A DNA stretch of 64,000 bases from JAKPUX01 sp964436305 (GTDB taxonomy: Bacteria > Zhuqueibacterota > Zhuqueibacteria > Residuimicrobiales > Residuimicrobiaceae). The stretch covers positions 1 to 64,000 of the forward strand of contig CAYTCI010000003.1 of NCBI GenBank assembly GCA_964436305.1, read 5' to 3'. The notes under the pieces were generated by a model. That model was not told where the DNA came from. It did not search any database and was given only the letters and a program-made list of their open reading frames with translations. Within the stretch, counting starts at the first letter, position 1, and each line of letters opens with the position of its first letter. The translations under genes were made by a program, and so were the position numbers. Shown piece after piece: positions 7,152 to 17,203 of this stretch.

Positions 7152-8771
7152 GTGAACGAAAGAATTACGTTGCCGCCTGACCGTCTGCCCGGCATGACCC
7201 GGCTGGCGATCGATTATCTGCAGCACGCCCCCCGGTTACTCGATCTGTTTGCCGGCGATTACAGCCGGCCTGAGGACTGGGCACAGCGGGCCAGCGCGGT
7301 GCTCGCGGCCGGACATGCCGGCCGCCGGCAGGTTGTCGAGATCTTGCGCCGGCAGAATCAGGCGCTCGCCGCCGGCGACCGGACCATGGTCGCACTGCAG
7401 GCACTCGAGTCGGACGATGCCCTGGTCATCGTCACCGGGCAGCAGGCCGGGCTTTTCGGCGGACCGCTGTATACCCTTTACAAGGCTTTGACCGCGTGCA
7501 AACTGGCGCACCACTGGACCCGGGAGCTGGGCCGGCCCGTGCTGCCGGTCTTTTATGTCGTCTCCGAGGATCATGATTTCGCCGAGGTACAGTGCGCGGG
7601 CTACCTCGGTCCGGACCACCACTTCACCCGTGTGTGCTATGCCCCGACTCTCCCCGGCGAGCGGATTCCGGTCGGTGAGATTGTGCTCGAAGAGGAGATT
7701 GCAGCGTGCGTTGCCGAGCTGACCGGCTCCGTTTTCGGCGGTGAATTCAAGGCGGAGATCAGTGACAGGCTTGCGGCGTGCTATCGGCCGGGAGGCCGGT
7801 TCGCCCGGGCTTTCTTGCACTGGTATGCCTGGCTGCTGCAGGATCAGGGGATGATCTTTCTGGATCCTGCCGATCCGGAACTCAAGCGACTCGGTTCACC
7901 CATACTTCAGGGGGAACTGGAAGGCGATCTCACCGCCAGGGGCATGCAGGCGGCCAACACCCGGCTGCAGGCCATGGGCTATCACCAGCAGCTTCCGCTG
8001 CAACCACAGCGCCCGAGCCTCATGCTCCTCCGGGATGGCCGCCATGGGCTTGAGCGCGTCGACGGGGGATGGCGGAACCTCAACCACGGGGAGATCCTGA
8101 CCCTGGCGGAACTGGCCGGCCATCCCGAAAAGCTCAGCCCCAAGGCCGCATTGCGGCCGCTGTTCGAGGATTACCTGCTGCCCACTCTTGCCTATGTCGG
8201 TGGCCCGGGCGAGATCGCCTACTGGGCGCAGCTCAAACAGGTCTATGCCGGTTTTAACCTGCCGATGCCGCTGGTGGTGCCACGGGCCGGATTTACCCTG
8301 GTGGAGGGGAAAAGCCGGCGGGCGCTGGAACGCTTTGCCCTCGACCCGGCGGCCCTGCTGGCGGATCCCGAAACGGCGCTCACAGAGGCCCGGGAGCGTC
8401 TGCTTCCCGCCGAGCTGGCGGGTGAGCTGGTCCGATTCAGAAACCACGTCACCCAAAGCTGGCCCGCGCTGCTGCAGGCCATCACCGCCCTCGATGCCAC
8501 CCTGCAGAGCCCCGCGGAGAAAACCCTGCAGCAAATGCTCGGTGGACTGCACCAGCTGGAGCACAAGGTGACGCGCGCCGCCGAGGAGAAGCAGAGCTCG
8601 GCCCAGGCCCAGCTGCAGGCCCTGACCGAGGCGCTCCTGCCCGGCGGCGTGCTGCAGGAGCGGCAGCTCAACGCCGTTCCCTTTCTCTGCCGCCACGGCC
8701 GCAACCTGATCGAGCGGCTCTATCAATCTGTTGGGGTCACCGACCCGGGACATCAGGTGCTTGCGATCTGA
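7152..8771 (+). CDS. bshC: Bacillithiol biosynthesis cysteine-adding enzyme BshC
   Basis: A 539-residue BshC-family protein, proposed to add cysteine to GlcN-malate as the last step of bacillithiol synthesis. The diagnostic nucleotide-binding-like block VIVTGQQAGLFGGPLYTLYK is at about residues 95-114, followed by PVFYVVSEDHDFAEV. The C-terminal half is largely helical and carries the expected coiled coil (QQMLGGLHQLEHKVTRAAEE). Length is typical. The GTG at 7152 follows GGGGAAAGAG; the in-frame ATG at 7077 would put the promoter inside the gene. bshB1 follows after 23 nt, which confirms the pathway; bshA is not in the window. Confidence 0.93.
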   Translation: MNERITLPPDRLPGMTRLAIDYLQHAPRLLDLFAGDYSRPEDWAQRASAVLAAGHAGRRQVVEILRRQNQALAAGDRTMVALQALESDDALVIVTGQQAGLFGGPLYTLYKALTACKLAHHWTRELGRPVLPVFYVVSEDHDFAEVQCAGYLGPDHHFTRVCYAPTLPGERIPVGEIVLEEEIAACVAELTGSVFGGEFKAEISDRLAACYRPGGRFARAFLHWYAWLLQDQGMIFLDPADPELKRLGSPILQGELEGDLTARGMQAANTRLQAMGYHQQLPLQPQRPSLMLLRDGRHGLERVDGGWRNLNHGEILTLAELAGHPEKLSPKAALRPLFEDYLLPTLAYVGGPGEIAYWAQLKQVYAGFNLPMPLVVPRAGFTLVEGKSRRALERFALDPAALLADPETALTEARERLLPAELAGELVRFRNHVTQSWPALLQAITALDATLQSPAEKTLQQMLGGLHQLEHKVTRAAEEKQSSAQAQLQALTEALLPGGVLQERQLNAVPFLCRHGRNLIERLYQSVGVTDPGHQVLAI

Positions 8772-8794
8772 GGCTACTGGAACGAGAGGAATCG

Positions 8795-9532
8795 ATGGAC
8801 AAGATGTTGGACATACTGGCTTTTGGCGCCCATCCCGACGATGTCGAACTGATGGCCGGCGGGACCATCATCAAGCTGGTGCAACAGGGTTACCGGGTGG
8901 GGATGATCTCCCTGACCGCCGGTGAGATGGGCACCCGCGGCACCCCGGAGATTCGCCGGGGCGAGTTCGCGGCATCCGCAGAGATCATGGGTCTGGCGAT
9001 GCACCGGATGCTGGACATCCCCGATGGCGGAGTCTCCGAGAGTGAGGAGAACAAACGCAAGGTCATCGAGGCGATCCGGGCCTGGCGGCCGGCCCTGCTC
9101 TTCGCTCCCTACTGGGAGACGCGCCACCCGGACCACGCCCACTGTTCGCATCTGGTGCGTGAAGCGGCCTTTCTCTCGGGCCTGAAAAAGATCGAGACCG
9201 GCCAGCCCCATTTCCGCCCGCAGCGGCTGGTCTATTACTGCGAACACTATCATTTCAATCCCTCGTTTGTCGTTGATGTCTCCGCGACCTTCGAGCGCCG
9301 CATCGAGGCGATCCGCGCCTACAAGTCACAGGTCTTCAATCCCGAAGCCCTATTGACCGATACCGACGAGAATACCCATATCAGCAGTCCCGAGTATTTC
9401 CGTTCGATCTATGCGCGGGCCGAATACTGGGGCGGTCGGATCGGGGTGCAGTACGGGGAGCCTTTCCTGGTCCGCGAGACGATCGGGGTGAAGGATCCCT
9501 TTGCGCTGCTGGTGGAGGAGCGCAAGGAGTGA
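8795..9532 (+). CDS. bshB1: Bacillithiol biosynthesis deacetylase BshB1
   Basis: A 245-residue zinc-dependent LmbE/PIG-L family deacetylase that removes the acetyl group from GlcNAc-malate. The zinc site AHPDD is at residues 12-16 and the distal His motif is RHPDHAHCSHLV. The BshB1-type block LTAGEMGTRGTPEIRRGEF is also present. The start has a GAGAGGAA site upstream. Paired with bshC, so the cell probably makes bacillithiol or a close relative, which is known outside Firmicutes in Bacteroidota-related groups. Confidence 0.94.
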   Translation: MDKMLDILAFGAHPDDVELMAGGTIIKLVQQGYRVGMISLTAGEMGTRGTPEIRRGEFAASAEIMGLAMHRMLDIPDGGVSESEENKRKVIEAIRAWRPALLFAPYWETRHPDHAHCSHLVREAAFLSGLKKIETGQPHFRPQRLVYYCEHYHFNPSFVVDVSATFERRIEAIRAYKSQVFNPEALLTDTDENTHISSPEYFRSIYARAEYWGGRIGVQYGEPFLVRETIGVKDPFALLVEERKE

Positions 9533-9544
9533 GCGGTTCGGGCG

Positions 9545-10699
9545 TCACCGCGGCAGCCGGCTGGCGTAGACCTCGGCGAGAAAGCGGGAGATGGTTTGCA
9601 TCATATCGGGATTGGGCAGCAGAAAAGAGTCGTGGCCATACCAGGTGTTGAACTCCCTGAAGGTTACGGCTTTTTTGTTTTTTTCGAGGAGATGGAGCAG
9701 TTCGAGGGACTGGGAGGTGGGATAGAGCCAGTCCGATGTGAAGGAGAGGATGAGGTAACGGGCCTGGACCTGCTGGAAGGCCTGATCGAGCGAGCCGTGG
9801 TCGCGCGCCAGGTCGAAATAGTCGATGGCTTTGGTGATGTAGAGATACGAGTTGGCATCGAAGCGGGCGACGAAGCTCTCACCCTGATGGCGCAGGTAGC
9901 TCTCGACCTCGAAATCGATCCCGAAATCAAAGCCGTAATCGCTCTTGTCGCGCAGACGCCGGCCGAATTTGCGCTGCATCGACTCCTCACTGAGGTAGGT
10001 GATGTGCGCGAGCATGCGTGCGGTCGCCAGACCCCCGGCGGGATTTCTCCCCTGGCGCTGGTAGTCGCCGCCGCACCAGGCTGAATCCGCATAGATGGCT
10101 TGACGGCCGACCTCGTTCCAGCCGATCTGCATGGCGTTCTGGCGGCAGGTGGTGGCGATCGGAATCACCGCGGCCACGCGCTCCGGCGCGGCGATGCTCC
10201 ATTCCAGCGCTTGCATACCCCCCATCGAGCCGCCGACGACGCAGAGCAGGCGTTTGATACCGAGGTGGTCGATCAGTTGCATCTGGGCGCGGACCATATC
10301 GGCGATGGTCACCACCGGAAAAGTGAGGCCATAAGGCTGGCCGGTGGCAGGATCGATCGAGGTGGGACCGGTCGATCCCTGACAACCGCCGATGACGTTC
10401 GAGCAGATGACGCAGTAGCGATCGATGTCGAAGGGACGGCCATGGCCGACCATGAAATCCCACCAGCCCGGCTTGGGATCGTCGGATTGGTGCCAGCCGG
10501 CGACGTGAGCATCCCCGGAGAGGGCGTGGAGGATGAGGATGGCGTTGTCACGCGCCGGGTTGAGTGTGCCGTAGAGTTCGTAGGCGAGGGTGATCGGGCC
10601 AAGCCGGCCGCCATTGTCCAGCACCATGGCGTACGGCGGCTCGGCGAAGGTGAAGTGGCGGCGCTCGACGAGTCCGACGGAATCGGCCGGGATTTCCAT
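9545..10699 (-). CDS. metX: Homoserine O-acetyltransferase (MetX type)
   Basis: A 384-residue alpha/beta-hydrolase of the MetX family. The oxyanion block HALSGDAHV is followed by SNVIGGCQGSTGPTSIDP. The nucleophile elbow VVGGSMGG puts Ser at 158, with the putative acid Asp at 323 (FTSDWLYP) and His at 356 (WYGHDSFLL). The reaction is acyl-CoA plus homoserine to O-acylhomoserine. Acetyl versus succinyl specificity cannot be proven by eye, but the metY partner fits acetyl. The start ATG overlaps the metY stop by one base (TGATG), with GGAG upstream, so translation is coupled. Confidence 0.94.
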   Translation of the reverse strand: MEIPADSVGLVERRHFTFAEPPYAMVLDNGGRLGPITLAYELYGTLNPARDNAILILHALSGDAHVAGWHQSDDPKPGWWDFMVGHGRPFDIDRYCVICSNVIGGCQGSTGPTSIDPATGQPYGLTFPVVTIADMVRAQMQLIDHLGIKRLLCVVGGSMGGMQALEWSIAAPERVAAVIPIATTCRQNAMQIGWNEVGRQAIYADSAWCGGDYQRQGRNPAGGLATARMLAHITYLSEESMQRKFGRRLRDKSDYGFDFGIDFEVESYLRHQGESFVARFDANSYLYITKAIDYFDLARDHGSLDQAFQQVQARYLILSFTSDWLYPTSQSLELLHLLEKNKKAVTFREFNTWYGHDSFLLPNPDMMQTISRFLAEVYASRLPR

Positions 10700-12000
10700 C
10701 AGGATCTCCGGATCGCGGCGGCCAGAGCCTGATCGAGATCGGCCTTGAGATCCTCGGGGTGTTCGAGGCCGATGGAGAGGCGGATCAGATCGGGGGTGAT
10801 CCCGCCCTCGGCCTGTTGTGTTTCGCTGAGCTGCGAATGGGTTGTGCTGGCGGGGTGGACCGCCAGACTCTTGGCATCGCCGACATTGGCGACATGGGAG
10901 AAGAGCCCAAGGCGGTCGATGAACGCCGCGCCGGCCTCGAGGCCCCCCTGGATGCCAAAGACCACCATCCCGCCAAAACCCTGGTGCAGGTACTTTTTTG
11001 CCACAGCATGGGTTGGATGGCTGGGCAGGCCGGGATAGCGGACCCAGGCGACCGCCGGGTGGTGCTGCAGATAGTCGGCGATGGCGAGGGCATTCTCGCA
11101 GTGGCGCTGCATCCGCAGGGGGAGGGTCTCGATCCCCTGGAGAAAGATCCAGGCGTTGTCCGGTGAGATGGCCGCCCCGAGGTTGCGCAGAGGCACCAGA
11201 CGCAGCCGCAGGATGAAAGCGAGGGGGTTGAGCTCGCCGAGATCATGGGCGTAGCGCAAGCCGTGATAGCCGGGGTCCGGCTGGTTGAAGAGGGCGAAGC
11301 GGGGGTCGCTCCAGTCGAAGGTGCCCTTGTCGATGACGATGCCGCCGATGCCGGTGCCGTGGCCGCCAAGCCATTTGGTCAGGGAGTGGCAGATGATATC
11401 CGCGCCATGATCGAGGGGACGCAGCAGCCAGGGGGTTGTGAGGGTCGAATCGACGATGAAGGGCAGATGGTGGCGGTGAGCGACGGCGGCGATCTCCTCC
11501 AGGTCGATGACCTCGAGAGCGGGATTGCCGATGGTTTCGGCGTAGAGGGCGCGGGTCCGCTCGTTGATGGCGGCTTCAAACTGCGCCGGATCGCCTGGAT
11601 CGACAAAGTGGCAGCGGATGCCGAATTGCGGCAGGAGGGTATCGAACATGGTATAGGTGCCGCCGTAGAGATTGCGGGCGGCGACGATCTCATCCCCGGC
11701 CTGGCAGATATTGATGATGGCATAAAAGATGGCGGAGGTGCCGGAGGCGATGGCGAGGGCGGCGGCACCGCCTTCGAGGGCGGCCATCCGCTGCTCGAGG
11801 ACCTCCTGGGTGGGGTTGCCGAGGCGGGTATAGATGTTGCCCATCTCCCTGAGTGCGAAGAGGTTCGCGGCGTGGGCCGAGGAACGGAAGCGATAGGCGC
11901 TGGTACGGAAGACGGGTACCGCCTGTGCCCCGGTCGTGGGATCGGGCTTTTGGCCGGCATGCAGGGCGAGGGTCTCGAAATGCAGGGTATTTTGTTTCAT
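10699..12000 (-). CDS. metY: O-acetylhomoserine sulfhydrylase (MetY)
   Basis: A 433-residue PLP enzyme of the Cys/Met metabolism family that makes homocysteine from O-acetylhomoserine and sulfide. The N-terminal block is FETLALHAGQKPDPTTGAQA. Other blocks are YTRLGNPTQEVLEQRMAALE, ASGTSAIF, and the PLP-lysine region CHSLTKWLGGHGTGIGG. The long insert and roughly 430-residue length distinguish MetY from cystathionine synthases and lyases of about 390 residues. The ATG at 12000 begins the conserved N-terminus; a TTG 27 nt upstream is possible but less likely. metX follows with a 1-base overlap, giving direct sulfhydrylation to methionine. I see no SAM riboswitch in the short leader. Confidence 0.94.
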   Translation of the reverse strand: MKQNTLHFETLALHAGQKPDPTTGAQAVPVFRTSAYRFRSSAHAANLFALREMGNIYTRLGNPTQEVLEQRMAALEGGAAALAIASGTSAIFYAIINICQAGDEIVAARNLYGGTYTMFDTLLPQFGIRCHFVDPGDPAQFEAAINERTRALYAETIGNPALEVIDLEEIAAVAHRHHLPFIVDSTLTTPWLLRPLDHGADIICHSLTKWLGGHGTGIGGIVIDKGTFDWSDPRFALFNQPDPGYHGLRYAHDLGELNPLAFILRLRLVPLRNLGAAISPDNAWIFLQGIETLPLRMQRHCENALAIADYLQHHPAVAWVRYPGLPSHPTHAVAKKYLHQGFGGMVVFGIQGGLEAGAAFIDRLGLFSHVANVGDAKSLAVHPASTTHSQLSETQQAEGGITPDLIRLSIGLEHPEDLKADLDQALAAAIRRS

Positions 12001-12040
12001 GGTAGAGGCCTTGTCGGTTGAGAACAACGGAATAGGCGCT

Positions 12041-12069
12041 AATATACAACAATCTCACCTATTTCACCA
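12041..12069 (-). promoter_or_regulatory. Possible promoter for metY-metX
   Basis: On the minus strand TATATT (12046-12041) with TGGTGA 17 nt upstream (12069-12064). The -10 is good, the -35 poor. The metY-hutU divergent gap holds both promoters and no room for a large riboswitch. Confidence 0.32.
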
Positions 12070-12103
12070 GTGCAAATCGGCTGGAAAGCTTCCTTTATTT
12101 ATT

Positions 12104-12132
12104 TTGCTTCGCATGGAAAAAATCAATATTTT
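12104..12132 (+). promoter_or_regulatory. Sigma70-like promoter for the hutU operon
   Basis: TTGCTT (12104-12109), a 17-nt spacer, TATTTT (12127-12132), giving a leader of about 65 nt to the chosen hutU start. An open frame running through the promoter is therefore unlikely to be translated. Confidence 0.5.
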
Positions 12133-12204
12133 GAGGGGCAAACAATGCTCTTCAGCGCCCGGCTGCACCGCGGCGCGATTCTGACAAGGAGGATGGCAAG
12201 GGAA

Positions 12205-13854
<1,650 letters not shown>

Positions 13855-13869
13855 CGGAGAACCCCTGGC

Positions 13870-15066
13870 ATGACCGATCCCAAGGTATTTTACCGCGAAC
13901 TGGATGCCCTGCTTGCCAAAATCCGCCTGGTGGCCGCCGGCGAACAATTCCTTCCCTCCATTCTGCAGGAGCTGGCGGAGAGTTTTCATCAACGGCTGCA
14001 TATCGCCAATGCCCGCTATTATCTGCTCCTCGATGACACCTTTGTCCTGCAATTTCCGCAAGCGGGGGCGAAGGAGTTCGGTTATGCGGAGGAGCTGGCC
14101 TCAGAATCCGAGGTTGTGCAGCTCGCTGCGCGCAATCGCAGCTATATCTATGACTCCGACTTTCTCAACAGCCAGTTTTACCGTTCACAACAGCCTGCGT
14201 TTCCCTTTCATGCCGCCATCTGGGTGCACAGTCCGGAGCGGCAGTGGCTGGTCGTCTTTGAACTGGAAGCGGGATGGGAGCGGGAGGAGATCAACCTGTT
14301 TCTCAACAGCGTGCGCACCAGCCTGAATTACCGCTTTTTCTCCGATGCCATCGGGGTGCGGCTGGAGCAGGCGGTCGAGATCCAGAAGAGTCTGCTGCCG
14401 CAAAAGTCCCCCAGGATCAGCGGTTATGACGTCGCCGGATTCAGTCAGCCCGCGGAACTGGTCGGCGGCGACCTCTTTGACTATTTTGAATTGAAGGATG
14501 GGACCCTGGGCGTCTCCATCGGCGACGTCAGCGGCCATGGTCTGCCGGCTGCGCTGCTCATGCGCGATGTGGTCATCGGCTTGCGCATGGGGCTTTCGAT
14601 GGAACTGCGCACGGTGCAAATGATCAAGACCCTCAACCGGGTCATCCTGCGCAGTACCTATGCGGCCAACTATGTCTCGCTCTTTGTCACCGAGATGGAG
14701 GGGGACGGTCATCTGTTTTTCGTCAACGCCGGCCATCCCGGCCCCTTGCTGGTGCACGGCAAATCCGTCAAACGCCTGTCGGCGACCGGCACCACGCTTG
14801 GCTTCCTGCCGGAGATCGATCTGCATCGCGATTACGCCCGTCTCGAACCCGGCGGCGTACTGGTGCTTTACAGCGATGGCATCACCGAACGGTTGAATTC
14901 CGAGGGCGAGATGTTCGGGCTGGAGCGGTTGACCGAGTGGATCATCGATAATCAGCATCTCGATGCCAACACCCTCCTGCACAAAACCTTTGCCCACGTC
15001 TACGAATTTGGCCATGCCGCCGCCTGGGAGGATGACGTCACCCTGGTGGTCATCAAGAGGCGCTGA
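13870..15066 (+). CDS. SpoIIE/RsbU-type PP2C serine phosphatase
   Basis: A 398-residue protein. Residues about 1-170 form a variable, probably GAF-like sensor region with no transmembrane segment. From about 190 a SpoIIE-type PP2C domain is clear: ELVGGDLFDYFEL, GDVSGHGLPAALLMRD, FVNAGHPGPLLV, VLYSDGITE and EDDVTLVVI, with the metal-binding Asp residues retained. Such phosphatases usually dephosphorylate anti-anti-sigma (STAS) proteins in partner-switching cascades. Here it sits between hutU and hutI (15-nt and 3-nt gaps), which is unusual. No STAS or HATPase partner is visible in the window, so whether it regulates histidine use or is merely co-transcribed is open. Confidence 0.88.
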   Translation: MTDPKVFYRELDALLAKIRLVAAGEQFLPSILQELAESFHQRLHIANARYYLLLDDTFVLQFPQAGAKEFGYAEELASESEVVQLAARNRSYIYDSDFLNSQFYRSQQPAFPFHAAIWVHSPERQWLVVFELEAGWEREEINLFLNSVRTSLNYRFFSDAIGVRLEQAVEIQKSLLPQKSPRISGYDVAGFSQPAELVGGDLFDYFELKDGTLGVSIGDVSGHGLPAALLMRDVVIGLRMGLSMELRTVQMIKTLNRVILRSTYAANYVSLFVTEMEGDGHLFFVNAGHPGPLLVHGKSVKRLSATGTTLGFLPEIDLHRDYARLEPGGVLVLYSDGITERLNSEGEMFGLERLTEWIIDNQHLDANTLLHKTFAHVYEFGHAAAWEDDVTLVVIKRR

Positions 15067-15069
15067 ACC

Positions 15070-16290
15070 ATGGCTTCGCTGCTGATCGTGAATATCGGGC
15101 AGACGGCGACGGCCGTGGCCTCACCGGCACGCGGTGCGGCGATGCGCACGCTCGCATGTCATCAGCAGGCTGCGATCTATATTCAGGAGGGGGTCATCCG
15201 GGCCATCGGGCCGCGGGCCGAGGTCGAGGGCCAGATTGCCGATGATCCGCAGTTGCTCGATGCCGGGGGCGGTGCCGTTGTGCCCGGGTTCATCGACAGC
15301 CACACCCATCTGCTCTTCGCCGGCCGGCGCGAGGAGGAATTCGACCTGAAACTCGCCGGTGCGAGCTATCAGGAGATCGCCGCGGCGGGCGGCGGGATCG
15401 TCAGCACCGTGGCGGCGACCCGCCGGGCCTCCCGCGCGGAACTGGTGGAGATCGGACTGGGCTACCTGGCGGCGGCCCTGCGGCAGGGCACTACCACGAT
15501 GGAGATCAAGAGCGGCTACGGCCTCGACCTGGAGCATGAACTGAAGCTGCTCGAGGTCATCGCCGAGCTTGGCCGGCGGCAGCCGGTCGAGGTGGTACCG
15601 ACCTTTATGGGAGCGCATGCGGTTCCTCCCGGGATTTCGCTGCGGGAACAGACGGCGCAGCTCCTCGCCATGCTGCCGCGACTCAGCGGGATGGCGGAGT
15701 TTTGTGATGCCTTTTGCGAGGCGGGCTATTTTGGCATCGAGGAGACACGGCTCCTTTTCATCGCTGCGCGCCAGGCGGGCCTGGCTCTCAGGCTCCATGC
15801 CGCACAGTTCACCAACGCTGGCGCGGTGCAATTGGCGCTGGAGATGGGGGCGCGCTCGGTCGATCATCTCGAGCAGATCGGCCCGGAGGAGATCGGCCTG
15901 CTGGCGGAGGCAGAGTGCTGCGCCACCCTGCTGCCCGGTGTTTCTTTTTTCATGCATTACGGCTATCCACCCGCGCGGGCGCTGATCGACCGGGGCGCGA
16001 TTGTTGCCATCGCCTCCAATTTCAATCCCGGCACCTGCATGTGCCTCAATCCCCAGCTCATCTTCGCGATCGCCTGCACCCAGATGCGGCTGACCGCCGC
16101 GGAGGCGCTCACCGCTTTCACAGCCAATGCCGCGTGGTCGTTGGGCCGGCCGCAGACCGGCCGCCTGCTTCCCGGCCTGCAAGCCGACCTGCTTCTGCTC
16201 GATGCCCCGACCTATCGCATCATCCCCTACTTCTTCGGCGAGAATCATGTTCGAATGGTGGTCAAAAAGGGCGAGGTCGTGATTGGCTGA
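15070..16290 (+). CDS. hutI: Imidazolonepropionase
   Basis: A 406-residue amidohydrolase, third step of histidine degradation (imidazolonepropionate to formiminoglutamate). The metal site is GFIDSHTHLLFAG (His78, His80). Family blocks include FDLKLAGASYQEIAAAGGGI and GTTTMEIKSGYGLD. The substrate/metal His block is PTFMGAHAVPP, and ATLLPGVSFFMHYG and ASNFNPGTCMCLNPQLI follow near the C-terminus. Length is normal. It starts 3 nt after the SpoIIE phosphatase and overlaps the next gene by 8 nt. Confidence 0.95.
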   Translation: MASLLIVNIGQTATAVASPARGAAMRTLACHQQAAIYIQEGVIRAIGPRAEVEGQIADDPQLLDAGGGAVVPGFIDSHTHLLFAGRREEEFDLKLAGASYQEIAAAGGGIVSTVAATRRASRAELVEIGLGYLAAALRQGTTTMEIKSGYGLDLEHELKLLEVIAELGRRQPVEVVPTFMGAHAVPPGISLREQTAQLLAMLPRLSGMAEFCDAFCEAGYFGIEETRLLFIAARQAGLALRLHAAQFTNAGAVQLALEMGARSVDHLEQIGPEEIGLLAEAECCATLLPGVSFFMHYGYPPARALIDRGAIVAIASNFNPGTCMCLNPQLIFAIACTQMRLTAAEALTAFTANAAWSLGRPQTGRLLPGLQADLLLLDAPTYRIIPYFFGENHVRMVVKKGEVVIG

Positions 16291-17203
16291 GCCGGCGGAA
16301 CGCTACCGCACCTTCTCACGGTTTCTGCGCGAACGCTATGGCGGCAAGGTCTGGAAGATCCCCGTCGATGCCGGCTTGACCTGCCCCAACCGGGATGGTA
16401 CGCGGGGTTATGGCGGCTGCACCTTTTGCCGTCAGGAGAGCTTTAGCCGGCTCTCCGCGCAGCAAGATATCGAGGTGGCGGCGCAGGTGGAGGCGGGTAT
16501 CCGCCTGGCGCGGCAGCGCTTCGGCATCGACCACTATATTGTCTATTTCCAGACCTCGAGCACGACCCATGCCCCGGCGGCCACCCTGCGTCGCCTCTTT
16601 AACCAGGCCATCGCCTTCCCCGGCGTGGTCGGCCTCGATATCTCCACCCGCCCCGATTGCCTCGGGCCAGAGATCCTGGAGCTGCTGGCCGAATTTGCCG
16701 CTCGCATCGATCTCTGGGTTGAACTGGGTCTGCAGAGCATCCACGACCGGACCCTGGCTACCATCCATCGCGGTCATACCTATCAGGATTATCTCGATGC
16801 GGTCGCCGCCCTGCAGAGCCTGCCGGTGCGGATCTGCACCCATCTCATCCTCGGCCTGCCCGGCGAGGATGCGGAGATGATGCGGCAGACCGCGGCTGCT
16901 GTGGCCCAGGTGCCGATCCACGAGATCAAGCTTCACCCCTTGCTCATCCTTGCCGAAACGGAGATGGCGGCCGCGCTGGCGGAGGGCCGGATCGAGCCGC
17001 TTTCTTTGGCGGAGTATGCCGGGCTGGCGGCTGATTTCATTGAAAGGATGCCGGAAGATCGGGTGCTGCAACGGCTGACGGCGGAGGCGCCGGCGGAGAT
17101 GCTGATCGCGCCGCGCTGGGCGCTGGAGAAGCATCAGGTACGCCAGGCGATCGAGAGGGAGCTGGTCAGGCGGGAGAGCCGGCAGGGAAGCCGGTTTGGT
17201 TAA
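16283..17203 (+). CDS. Radical SAM protein, TIGR01212/YhcC family
   Basis: A 306-residue radical-SAM protein. The cluster motif is the wide form of this family, CPNRDGTRGYGGCTFC, with Cys34, Cys46 and Cys49 rather than the usual CxxxCxxC. Following blocks YFQTSSTTHAP, GLDISTRPDC, ELGLQSIHD and HLILGLPGED are characteristic of the YhcC/TIGR01212 group, whose role is not well defined. The start is TTG at 16283, the first available codon after an in-frame stop, overlapping hutI by 8 nt, so it is probably translated by coupling. Its 3' end overlaps the convergent amidase gene by 4 nt (shared TTAA). Confidence 0.88.
   Translation: MAEPAERYRTFSRFLRERYGGKVWKIPVDAGLTCPNRDGTRGYGGCTFCRQESFSRLSAQQDIEVAAQVEAGIRLARQRFGIDHYIVYFQTSSTTHAPAATLRRLFNQAIAFPGVVGLDISTRPDCLGPEILELLAEFAARIDLWVELGLQSIHDRTLATIHRGHTYQDYLDAVAALQSLPVRICTHLILGLPGEDAEMMRQTAAAVAQVPIHEIKLHPLLILAETEMAAALAEGRIEPLSLAEYAGLAADFIERMPEDRVLQRLTAEAPAEMLIAPRWALEKHQVRQAIERELVRRESRQGSRFG

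Noticed and set aside
9533..9551. Hairpin GCGGT/ACCGC between bshB1 and metX as a terminator
   Set aside because: Only 5 bp with a 9-nt loop and no T-run; too weak to list.
12001..12069. SAM riboswitch upstream of metY-metX
   Set aside because: The leader from the likely start site to ATG is about 35 nt, too short, and no conserved riboswitch core is visible.
17178..17195. Hairpin at the hut radical-SAM / amidase convergent junction
   Set aside because: Only 5 bp and inside coding sequence; T-content after it is low.
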